Source of the DNA: Burkholderiales bacterium
GTDB lineage: Bacteria > Pseudomonadota > Gammaproteobacteria > Burkholderiales > Burkholderiaceae_C
Assembly (NCBI GenBank): GCA_025351025.1
Contig: JANXWR010000324.1
Coordinates: 1 to 42,370 of the forward strand
Length of the DNA stretch: 42,370 nucleotides
Reading direction: 5' to 3'
A program made the position numbers and the translations under genes. Numbering within the stretch: the stretch's first letter is position 1; each line of letters begins with the position of its first letter. Shown piece after piece: positions 14,809 to 21,600 of the stretch. The notes beneath the pieces are model-generated. The model was not told the origin of the DNA and made no database searches. It was given only the letters and a program-made list of their open reading frames with translations.

Positions 14809-15072
14809 TCACCGACGCCGAGAACACGGAGGGAGAAGGATGACAACGCGGCTGATGGCATTCGATGTTCGGCAACAGCGGCCGTTTCGGGCAGAACGGC
14901 CAGGGAAAAGGGATGCTCGAAAGTCAGGCACTCGCTTGCGGCGGCCGCGCTTGAAATGGAGCATCAGGATATCTTGCTCGGTCATGAGGCGCAGCGTGAC
15001 TTGCGAGCTGGCGGTGGCCACGGGTGGTCTCGTCGGTGGGGCCGTCAGCTCGATCAAGCGGTGAGGCGACAC
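14809..15072 (-). pseudogene. GNAT fragment resembling AAC(6') aminoglycoside acetyltransferase start
   Basis: The minus strand reads SSQVTLRLMTEQDILMLHF. AAC(6')-Ib-type enzymes have VTLRLMTEHDLAMLYEWL at the same place, a close match over 14 residues. After LMLHF the homology stops and arginine-rich shadow sequence follows, so the catalytic GNAT core is gone. No resistance function is possible. An ATG at 14985 would also give a GNAT-like start (MTEQD...). The 5' part overlaps the attC-like site at 14989-15067. Confidence 0.5.
14989..15067. repeat. attC-like recombination site
   Basis: 79 bases with the same plan as 16674-16751: core-like GCGCAGC, nine bases, GAGCTG (15005-15010) pairing perfectly with CAGCTC (15046-15051), an inner GGCCAC/GTGGGGCC stem, GCTCGAT (15048-15054), exactly six bases, and GTGAGGC (15061-15067), one mismatch from GTTRRRY. 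It lies 17 bases after the stop of the gene at 15085-15345. The left core overlaps the GNAT fragment's coding sequence, so that end is uncertain. Confidence 0.55.
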
Positions 15073-15084
15073 GTTCTCTTGCCT

Positions 15085-15345
15085 TCACCGGCGACTCCTC
15101 GGATGACGACTCGCCACGCCCTCGTTACCTCGTTTGTAGTTTCCCGTGACGCGAGCCATGAGCTGCTGCGCTTCAGCTTCTGCGCAACGAGACACCTGGA
15201 CCGTGAACATGGCGGCCGCTTTGCCTCGCACAACCGTGGCTCGGCGCCCGTGATGGCTGATCTCGACCTCGCCGCTCTTGCGTACACGATAGGCAAAGCC
15301 CGCGGCTTCGCCTTCTTCAGAAGCACCGGCGATCGCCTTTGGCAT
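15085..15345 (-). CDS. Small conserved hypothetical protein
   Basis: 86 residues: MPKAIAGASEEGEAAGFAYRVRKSGEVEISHHGRRATVVRGKAAAMFTVQV and QQLMARVTGNYKRGNE. It reads as a compact soluble protein; similar small proteins with HHGR.AT.LRG and MAR.TGNYKRGNE motifs are familiar as unannotated hypotheticals, function unknown. Intact. Its start abuts a half attC arm on the right (15350-15368) and its stop precedes an attC-like site on the left. Confidence 0.7.
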   Translation of the reverse strand: MPKAIAGASEEGEAAGFAYRVRKSGEVEISHHGRRATVVRGKAAAMFTVQVSRCAEAEAQQLMARVTGNYKRGNEGVASRHPRSRR

Positions 15346-15349
15346 GTCT

Positions 15350-15368
15350 GCTCGATGGAAGGTCAGGC
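15350..15368. repeat. Half attC-like site
   Basis: GCTCGAT (15350-15356) followed by GTCAGGC (15362-15368), one mismatch from GTTRRRY, spaced by five bases rather than six. The core overlaps the stop codon of the membrane-protein pseudogene. The left half of a site is missing: the next gene's start codon is only five bases away. Consistent with a deletion through the site; weak on its own. Confidence 0.35.
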
Positions 15369-15728
15369 GCCACGCTTGTCCTTGCGCAGGGCGAAGAAAG
15401 TCCAAAGGCCGCCCGAAAGATCAATGATGCCGAAAAGGACGAGAGGCGGGCGCGCCAGACCGATGGCGACGAAGGCGACGAAGATCGCTGGCACTGCCGC
15501 GCGCACGAAATACCGAAGCCAAAAAGAACGGACGCGCCTCCGACTTGGCCGCGTACCAGTAGTACACGCCGACGTTGAAGGCGAGCAGGCCCACAACGCG
15601 AATCCATACCTCCGACGTCGCGGGCATGGCAAAGAGACCCAGGAGCAGATGGGTATCAGTACCAGCGCGACGCCCGGAAAGAGCAGGTAGACGCCGAACG
15701 CCTTGACTGTGAACGCAGCGTTCGACAT
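15363..15728 (-). pseudogene. Small membrane protein with two frameshifts
   Basis: MSNAAFTVKAFGVYLLFPGVALVLIP in frame one, LLGLFAMPATSEVWIRVVGLLAFNVGVYYWYAAKSEARPFF in frame two, then WLRYFVRAAVPAIFVAFVAIGLARPPLVLFGIIDLSGGLWTFFALRK back in frame one. Assembled, it is a normal four-helix membrane protein of about 120 residues. A plus-one and a minus-one change about 150 bases apart are needed. The ATG lies inside the left arm of an attC-like site. Confidence 0.8.
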
Positions 15729-15790
15729 GAGCGGCGGGCCAAAGGCTGGGAAGCGGCCTTTGGGGCGTTCGCTCGATGCAAAGGTTCGAG
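15713..15790. repeat. attC-like recombination site
   Basis: 78 bases. The inner 51 bases (15727-15777) align without gaps to 16688-16738: a shared 13-base block ATGAGCGGCGGGC, AAAG, and CGT.CGCTCGAT, with differences concentrated in hairpin arms that still pair (CCAAAGGC/GCCTTTGG here). Right core GTTCGAG (15784-15790) lies six bases after GCTCGAT, 21 bases from the lipoprotein stop. Left core ACGCAGC is degenerate. The compensated hairpin argues for a selected structure. Confidence 0.72.
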
Positions 15791-15811
15791 GACATGGCGG
15801 CTCATGGAGGT

Positions 15812-16199
15812 TCACGGCCCGCATGCATTTGCGACGCAGGTCAGAACAGGTGGCAGCGCGACGAATGGGATGCAGGTGATTTGCGCAGGCGGCGCCAACG
15901 AGATCGCCAGCGCCGCTAGGACGACTTGTTGCTGCGCAGCCGCCGATGCTGCCGCTGCGGTCGACGATAGGAGTGAGTACGGCCTGTAAGTGAACGACGG
16001 GCACGTGACGGACGGATTCAGGAAAACCAGGACTCCGCACTGCGACACATTGGCACACGGCGAGGCTACGCCGGCCGCTCGCGCTTCGGCCTCCTTTCTG
16101 TTCGCCTGATCAACCGCCTCCTGGTGCTGCTCGGAGGTCGAGCCTCCACACGCCGCGAGTATTGCCAGCGACAGGAATGCGGTGTGTCGCAGTGCCATC
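15812..16199 (-). CDS. Small lipoprotein
   Basis: About 128 residues: MALRHTAFLSLAILAACGG, lipobox LAAC, then SEQHQEAVDQANRKEAEARAAGVASPCANVSQCGVLVFLNP and a cysteine-containing C-terminus (five cysteines after the lipid cysteine). Predicted to be anchored in an envelope membrane. I do not recognise the family; small cysteine-bearing lipoproteins are frequent integron cassette products (general knowledge). Intact. Confidence 0.75.
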
Positions 16200-16273
16200 A
16201 TGTTGCCAATCGAGCGGGTGGTGGGTCGGGCCAGTTACGCGCTGGAATGCTACTGCGCGACCCCCGGGTGGAG
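16196..16273. repeat. Degenerate attC-like site
   Basis: Same 78-base geometry as 16674-16751: GAGCGG (16212-16217) at offset 16 and a core-position heptamer GGTGGAG (16267-16273) 55 bases after it, ending three bases before the upstream gene's stop. GGGTCG (16223-16228) pairs with CGACCC (16258-16263) and CCAG/CTGG lies inside. Both cores have lost the consensus, so this call rests on position and pairing. Confidence 0.4.
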
Positions 16274-16276
16274 AGC

Positions 16277-16510
16277 CTAGACGGCGCGTGCGCCGCCGGT
16301 TGTACGGACTGTCTTTCGCTGGTGATAGGTGAGTGCCGCTGCGACGCAGAACGACAATGATTCAGTCGGCACCGTCTCGTCCTCGGCGAAGATGATTGCG
16401 CGATTGCCTTCGAACCGGAACTCGCCGGGGAAGAGCGCCTTGAAGGTTTCGACGAGCGACGCAGCTCGAACATCCTCAACCACCACCGAGATCGACTAAC
16501 CTTCAACCAC
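16277..16510 (-). pseudogene. Small hypothetical gene with amber stop at codon 5
   Basis: An AAGGAGG ribosome site precedes GTG at 16508-16510, giving V-V-E-G-TAG (16496-16498), then in the same frame S-I-S-V-V-VEDVRAASLVETFKALFPGEFRFEGNRAIIFAEDE and LSFCVAAALTYHQRK. The rest is a plausible 73-residue protein. A TAC/TAT to TAG change would explain it. Internal GTG codons at 16481-16486 have no ribosome site. Family not recognised. Another small gene or none fills 16511-16673; I see nothing certain there. Confidence 0.6.
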
Positions 16511-16673
16511 GGGCTTCCTCCTTATGAATGGAACGGCGGGAGGGGGCAGGTCATGCGAGCGAAGCAGCGGGCGCTGGTAGGACGGGAAAGCAAAGCACAT
16601 CGGCAGTAGGCGGCTACCTTGAACGGTGCGGAAGGCAAGCGCGATTGATGATCGTTGCCGCACGATCTCGTGG

Positions 16674-16751
16674 GACCAACCTTGGAGATGAGCGGCGGGC
16701 TAAAGCGTGCGCAGCACGCTCTAGAACGTCCGCTCGATCGACGGGTTGGGG
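16674..16751. repeat. attC recombination site of the first cassette
   Basis: 78 bases, 10 bases beyond the toxin stop codon. Outer CCAACC (16676-16681) pairs with GGTTGG (16744-16749); inner GAGCGG (16690-16695) pairs with CCGCTC (16730-16735); the centre is an 11-base-pair hairpin (16700-16724, one mismatch, loop GCA). Heptamers at the ends, GACCAAC and GTTGGGG, are each one base from the RYYYAAC/GTTRRRY integron core. This layout of paired R and L boxes with an unpaired spacer and a terminal hairpin is that of attC sites. Confidence 0.8.
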
Positions 16752-16761
16752 CGCCGCGCCG

Positions 16762-17061
16762 TTACAGCGCCGGCTCTTTGCCACGGCTGCCATGCCAAAC
16801 GGACAGCACTTCAAAACGATTGCCGACGACTCGGTAGTAAAGCCAGTACCTGATTCGCTCCACATGGAAGCGACGAACGCCCGGGCGGCTCGCCTGCGGC
16901 ACGAGGGCACCAATTCCAGGCTGTTGCAACAGGAGGTGGAGCGTTTGCTCAAGTTCCTTGCGCACCGCGCCTGGTGCGGCCGGTCTGTTGGCGGCCCAGG
17001 ACTGGACGACTCTTTCGATCTCGTGCGCGGCTCGGCCGGAGACATGAAGCTGAAGCGACAC
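16762..17061 (-). CDS. ParE/RelE-superfamily toxin
   Basis: 99 residues, GTG start: SLQLHVSGRAAHEIERVVQSWAANRP, a helix pair, then RPGVRRFHVERIRYWLYYRVVGNRFEVLSVWHGSRGKEP. The R.F.V...RYWLYYRV...EVLSVWHGSRG block is the ParE/RelE toxin core. ParE toxins poison gyrase while RelE toxins cut mRNA; the sequence alone does not decide. It follows the antitoxin gene by two bases. First cassette of the array, a position where toxin-antitoxin genes can stabilise an integron. Confidence 0.85.
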   Translation of the reverse strand: MSLQLHVSGRAAHEIERVVQSWAANRPAAPGAVRKELEQTLHLLLQQPGIGALVPQASRPGVRRFHVERIRYWLYYRVVGNRFEVLSVWHGSRGKEPAL

Positions 17062-17063
17062 CG

Positions 17064-17285
17064 CTACTCGTAGCGACGCAGCCTAGCGAACAGTTCTTCG
17101 CCCGAGATCGTTTCGCCCCGCTCGGCTTCGGCAATGCCAGCTTCGAGTTCGGTGAGCTCTTCAGCCGACAGGCTGACCCCGGCTTCCTTCTCGCGCGTGA
17201 GCACCCATACCTGCGTTCCGTCGGCAAGCGACGGATCGTCGAGAACGACGGTGCCGGAATGGACAGTTCCAGTAGCGACTTGCAT
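17064..17285 (-). CDS. ParD-like antitoxin
   Basis: 73 residues: MQVATGTVHSGTVVLDDPSLADGTQVWVLTREKEAG, then VSLSAEELTELEAGIAEAERGETISGEELFARLRRYE. The C-terminal LSAEE...L...I.E.ERGE.IS.EELFARLR helix is the toxin-binding element typical of ParD/RelB-type antitoxins. The N-terminal half resembles an AbrB-like or DUF104-like strand region rather than a ribbon-helix-helix. Start at the ATG 39 bases inside the core site at 17324-17330. The pair is probably autoregulated. Confidence 0.78.
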   Translation of the reverse strand: MQVATGTVHSGTVVLDDPSLADGTQVWVLTREKEAGVSLSAEELTELEAGIAEAERGETISGEELFARLRRYE

Positions 17286-17323
17286 AACGGCAGTCTGGGA
17301 GCACTCCGGTGCTTCAGCGTGGG

Positions 17324-17330
17324 GCCCAAC
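17324..17330 (-). other. Integron core site (attI/cassette junction)
   Basis: The minus strand reads GTTGGGC, a perfect GTTRRRY core, placed 39 bases upstream of the antitoxin start and about 105 bases from the integrase promoter, as expected for the point where the first cassette joins attI. Chance alone gives a GTTRRRY about once per kilobase per strand, so position is the main support. The attI itself would lie between here and 17434. Confidence 0.65.
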
Positions 17331-17354
17331 GTGATATCGAGGACAACTCGACAC

Positions 17355-17513
17355 GTCCACTTTCACCCTTCATAGCGGACACCTTTTCATGTCACTTCCC
17401 CCAGAACGACGTTGACAGGCGGCCTTTGGATCAATACTGTACATGCATCCAGTATTCTGTATGAGGACGAAAGTGGACAACAACGGTGGAAATGACGAGA
17501 ACGAAAGTGGACA
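17355..17513. repeat. Three short repeats around the attI region
   Basis: ACGAAAGTGGACA occurs at 17467-17479 and 17501-17513 in direct orientation, 34 bases apart, and GAAAGTGGAC occurs inverted at 17355-17364. Two copies lie inside the proposed integrase N-terminus (encoding TKVD and ESGH), outside its conserved domain. They might be integrase-binding repeats or remnants of an insertion-sequence end; the sequence does not decide. Confidence 0.45.
17412..17454 (+). promoter_or_regulatory. Integrase promoter with LexA (SOS) operator
   Basis: TTGACA (17412-17417), a 17-base spacer and TACTGT (17435-17440) make a near-ideal sigma70 promoter. The -10 is inside TACTGTACATGCATCCAGTA (17435-17454), which has perfect inverted arms TACTG/CAGTA and fits the CTG-N10-CAG LexA box. 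LexA bound here would cover the -10 and start site. Integron integrase genes are known to be SOS-controlled in this way. Confidence 0.88.
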
Positions 17514-18488
17514 TTCGGGGGATCCTTCGAGGCTGGCAGTTCCTGGCCAGTACCGCCTCCTTGATGCTCTGCGCGAACGCCTGCGGTACATGCACTACAG
17601 CTTACGGACCGAGGAGGCGTATGTCTACTGGGTGCGTGGCTTTGTGCGCTGGTCGGGGCTGCGCCATCCGCGCGAGCTCGGCGCCGCGGAGGTGATGCTG
17701 GCCAACGAGCGGCGCGTCGCGGCGTCCACGCATCGGCAGGCGCTCAGTGCGCTGCTCTTTCTCTATCGCGAGGTGCTCGGCGTCGACATGCCGTGGCTTC
17801 AGGAGCTCGGCCGCCCGGTGCCGAAGAAGCGCATCCCCGTGGTCCTCACGCAGTTCGAGGTGCAGACGCTGCTCGCGCGCATGGGCGATGGCGTCACGGG
17901 CCTGCTGGCGCGGCTCCTGTACGGCACCGGCATGCGCCTGCTCGAAGGCATCCGCCTGCGCGTGAAGGACGTCGATTTCGTGCGCCAGGTGATCGTCGTG
18001 CGCGACGGCAAGGGCGGCAAGGATCGCGTCGTCATGCTGCCGCGCGCCCTCGAAGGTCCGTGCGCGCGCAACTGCTGCACGCGCGCCGTCTCTGGCGGCT
18101 CGATCAGGAGCAGGGCCGCAGTGGCGTGTATCTCCCGCATGCCTTGTCGGCGAAGTACAAGCACGCGGCCGAGAGCTGGGCCTGGTTCTGGGTCTTCCCG
18201 GCCGACGCGGTGAGCAGCGACCCGCGCAGCGCGGCCGTGCACCGCCACCACATCCACGAAAAGCGCCTGCAGCGCGACCTGAAGGCCGCCGTCGATGCCG
18301 TCCGCATCGCCAAGCCCGCCACCGTGCATACGCTGCGCCACTCCTTCGCCACGCACCTGCTGCAGGCCGGTACCGACATTCGCACCGTGCAGTCGCTGCT
18401 CGGCCACGCCGATGTGTCGACGACCATGATCTACACGCACGTGCTGAAGTCGTCGGCGGCCGGCACGTCGAGCCGCTCGACGGTTTGA
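17461..18488 (+). pseudogene. intI: Integron integrase, frameshifted
   Basis: A tyrosine recombinase of the IntI group. N-terminal [32 protein letters not shown]; catalytic arginine in [20 protein letters not shown]; the IntI-specific extra helix region [36 protein letters not shown] and [18 protein letters not shown] with the remaining catalytic H, R, H and Y. One base is missing near 18057-18060 (LPRALEG then [12 protein letters not shown] in the next frame), cutting the catalytic domain. ATG at 17461 lies just past the LexA box with no strong ribosome site; the first 25 residues are non-conserved. It points away from the cassettes, as in known integrons. Confidence 0.93.
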
Positions 18489-18679
18489 TGATCGACCTGC
18501 GCGAGGCCGCCGACGTCGACGTCGATGACGGTGCGAGCGGCAACAACGACAACAACGACAACGACGACGCTCGACCCCGCCGCCCACCGCGCGCCCGCGA
18601 GCCATCGCCCCCTTACCGCGTCACCCCGTGCTACGCCCTTACGCCGAGCTTCACTGCCGCAGCAGCTTCAGCTTTCTGA
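18488..18679 (+). other. Asp/Asn-rich open frame between intI and dnaE2
   Basis: 63 codons (MIDLREAADVDVDDGASGNN...). Its ATG overlaps the intI stop as TGATG. The first third is acidic, then come AAC/GAC repeats giving NNDNNDNDD, then a proline/arginine-rich part that becomes a shadow of dnaE2. It could couple translation of intI to dnaE2, or be plain leader sequence; no known family. Confidence 0.35.
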
Positions 18680-21600
18680 CGGGCGCCTCGCACCCCGAAG
18701 AGCTGGTCGAGCGCGCGGTCGCGCTCGGCTACGCTGCGCTGGCTATCACCGACGAGTGCTCGCTCGCCGGCGTCGTGCGCGCCCATGCCGAGGCCAAGGT
18801 GCACGCGGAGCAGGCCAAGACCGATTCCGTCAACAACAACAACAACAACAACAACAGCGGCAACGGCAACGGCCAACAACCCATACGTCTCCTCATCGGC
18901 AGCGAGATGAGGCTGGTCATGCCCGGAGAGGAAGAAGCGCAGCGCCAGCGACAACTGGAACCGTGCGAGGAAGAAGACGATAACGATGACGAAGATGCAG
19001 ATGTGCGAACGAAGACACGACCCGCGGTCGCGGCGCCCGAGTCGTCCGCCCCGGCCCCGAGGCTCAAGCGCATCGGCCGTGCGGAGATCGCTGCTCTCGC
19101 GCCGCACGCCCGTCTCGTGCTGCTCGCGAAGACGCGGCGTGGCTACGCCAACCTTTCTCTCTGGATCACGGTGGCGCGGCGGCGCGCCGAGAAGGGCAGC
19201 TATGTCGCGTACCCGGGCGATCTCGAAGGCAAGGCGCCCAACGCCGACAAGCTCGCAGGCCTGCCCGAATGCTACGCGCTGCTCGTGCCTTCGATCGACC
19301 AGAGCGAAGAAGAGATCTTCGCCCACGCGAGCTGGCTGCTGCGCTGGCTGCAGGCCGATCGCTGCGCCATCGCCCTCGAGCTTCTGCATCGTCCCGGCGA
19401 CGACGATCTGGTCGATCGCGTCGTTCGCGTCGCCCAACGCACAAAGTTGCCCATCGTGGCCGCCGGCGACGTTCTGATGCACCTGCGGTCGCGCAAGCCA
19501 CTGCAGGACGCGCTCGTCGCCACGCGTCTGGGGTTGCCCATGTCGGAATGCGGCTTCGCGCTCGCCCCCAACGCCGAGCAGCACTTGCGCTCGCGAGGGC
19601 GGCTCGCTGCGCTCTATCAACCCGAGTGGCTGGCGCAGTCGGTGGCGATCGCCGACGCGTGCGAGTTCTCGCTCGACGAGCTGCGTTACGAATATCCCGA
19701 AGAGATCGTGCCGCCCGGCGAGACGCCGGCATCGCATCTGCGCAAGCTCACTTACGCCGGTGTCCCGGGGCGCTTTCCGAACGGCCTGCCCGAGAAGCAT
19801 CGCGCAATGATCGAGCAAGAGCTCGCCACCATTGCCACGCTGGCGTACGAGGCCTACTTCCTCACCGTCGCCGACATCGTGACCTGGGCCAAGAGAAAGA
19901 AAATCCTCTGCCAGGGCCGTGGCAGCGCCGCCAACTCCATCGTCTGCTACTGCCTCGGCGTCACCGAGGTCGATCCCGATCGGGCGACCCTGCTGTTCGG
20001 CCGCTTCCTCAGCGTCGAGCGCAAGGAGCCACCCGACATCGACGTCGATTTCGAGCACCAGCGCCGCGAGGAGGTCATCCAGTACATCTACGGCAAATAC
20101 GGCCGGGAGCGCGCGGCACTCGCCGCCGTGGTCATCAGCTACCGGCCGCGCTCGGCGCTGCGCGACGCCGGCCGGGCACTCGGCATCGATCTGCAGCGCA
20201 TCGAGGCCGTCTCCAAGAGTCAGCACTGGTTCGACGGCCGCGGCATCGCACCCGAGCGTCTGCGCGAGAACGGCTTCGACCCGGAAGCGCCGGTCGTGAA
20301 GCTGTGGATGGATCTCACCGGCCAGCTCATCGGCTTTCCGCGCCACCTTTCCCAGCACCCCGGTGGCTTCGTCATCGCCAGAGACCGCATCGAAGACCTC
20401 GTGCCGGTCGAGAACGCGGCGATGGAAGACCGCAGCGTCATCCAGTGGGACAAGGACGACCTCGAGTCCCTGCGCCTGCTCAAGGTCGACATTCTCGCTA
20501 TCGGCATGCTGAGCGCGATCCGCCGTTCGCTCGAGCTCATCGGTGCCAAGCTCGATCGCGCACCGCTCGAGATGCAGGAGATCGAGGAGGGCGACACGCC
20601 CACCTACGACATGATCTGCCGCGCCGACACGGTCGGCGTGTTCCAGATCGAGAGCCGCGCGCAGATGAGCATGCTGCCACGCCTGCAGCCGCGCTGCTAC
20701 TACGACCTGGTGGTCGAGGTGGCGATCGTGCGGCCCGGCCCCATCCAGGGCGGCATGGTTCATCCCTATCTGAAGAACCGCTCCCTGCCCAGGGAAGAGA
20801 TCGATTGTCCCGACGGTTTATGGCCGGTGCTCGAACGCACGAAGGGCGTGCCGATCTTCCAGGAGCAGGTGATGCAGATCGCCATGACAGCGGCCGATTT
20901 CACCGCCGGCGAAGCGGATTCCCTGCGTCGTGCCATGGCGGCGTGGAAGCGGCGCGGTGGGCTGTCACCCTTCCACGAGAAGCTGGTCGGCCGGATGGTC
21001 GCGAACGGCTATACCCTCGAGTACGCCGAGCGCATCTTCAAGCAGATCCAGGGCTTCGGCGAATACGGCTTTCCGGAAAGCCACGCCGCCGGCTTCGCCC
21101 TGCTCGCCTACGTCAGCAGCTGGATCAAGTGCCACCACCCCGACGCCTTTCTCGCCGGCCTGCTCAACGCCCTGCCGATGGGCTTCTACGCGCCGGCGCA
21201 GCTGGTGCGCGACGCGCGTGCGCATGGCGTCGAGGTGCGGCCGGTCGACGTGCGCGTGAGCGCGTGGGAAAGCACGCTGGAGGGTGAGGGCAGTCTTCAC
21301 TCCCGCCGTCTTTGGCCGGTGCGCCTCGGCCTCGACCGCATCGGCGGCCTGGCCGAAAAGGTCGGCGAGCGCATCGTCGCGGCGCGCGCCGAGGCGCCCT
21401 TCGCCAGCACCGAAGACCTGGCCCGGCGCGCCCGACTCGACGCCCACGCCCTGGCCGCGCTGGCCAATGCCGATGCCCTGCGCGGGCTCGATGGCCATCG
21501 CCACCAGGCGGCCTGGGCGGTCGCCGGCATCGACACCCGGCCGACCGAGATGCTGCGCGCCACGCGCACCGAAGAAGCGCCGGTGCGGCTCGCCGCGCCG

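Noticed and set aside
17331-17440. A cassette promoter (Pc) reading leftward from the attI region
   Set aside because: I looked for -35/-10 pairs on the minus strand (for example TTGATC near 17434) and found none with acceptable spacing and -10. Pc may lie inside intI.
18485-18680. Remnant of imuB between intI and dnaE2
   Set aside because: None of the three frames shows the conserved ImuB C-terminal sequence; the region is low-complexity AAC/GAC repeat instead.
18832-18855. AAC repeats as a CRISPR or tandem-repeat array
   Set aside because: A three-base microsatellite in frame within a coding region, without spacers.
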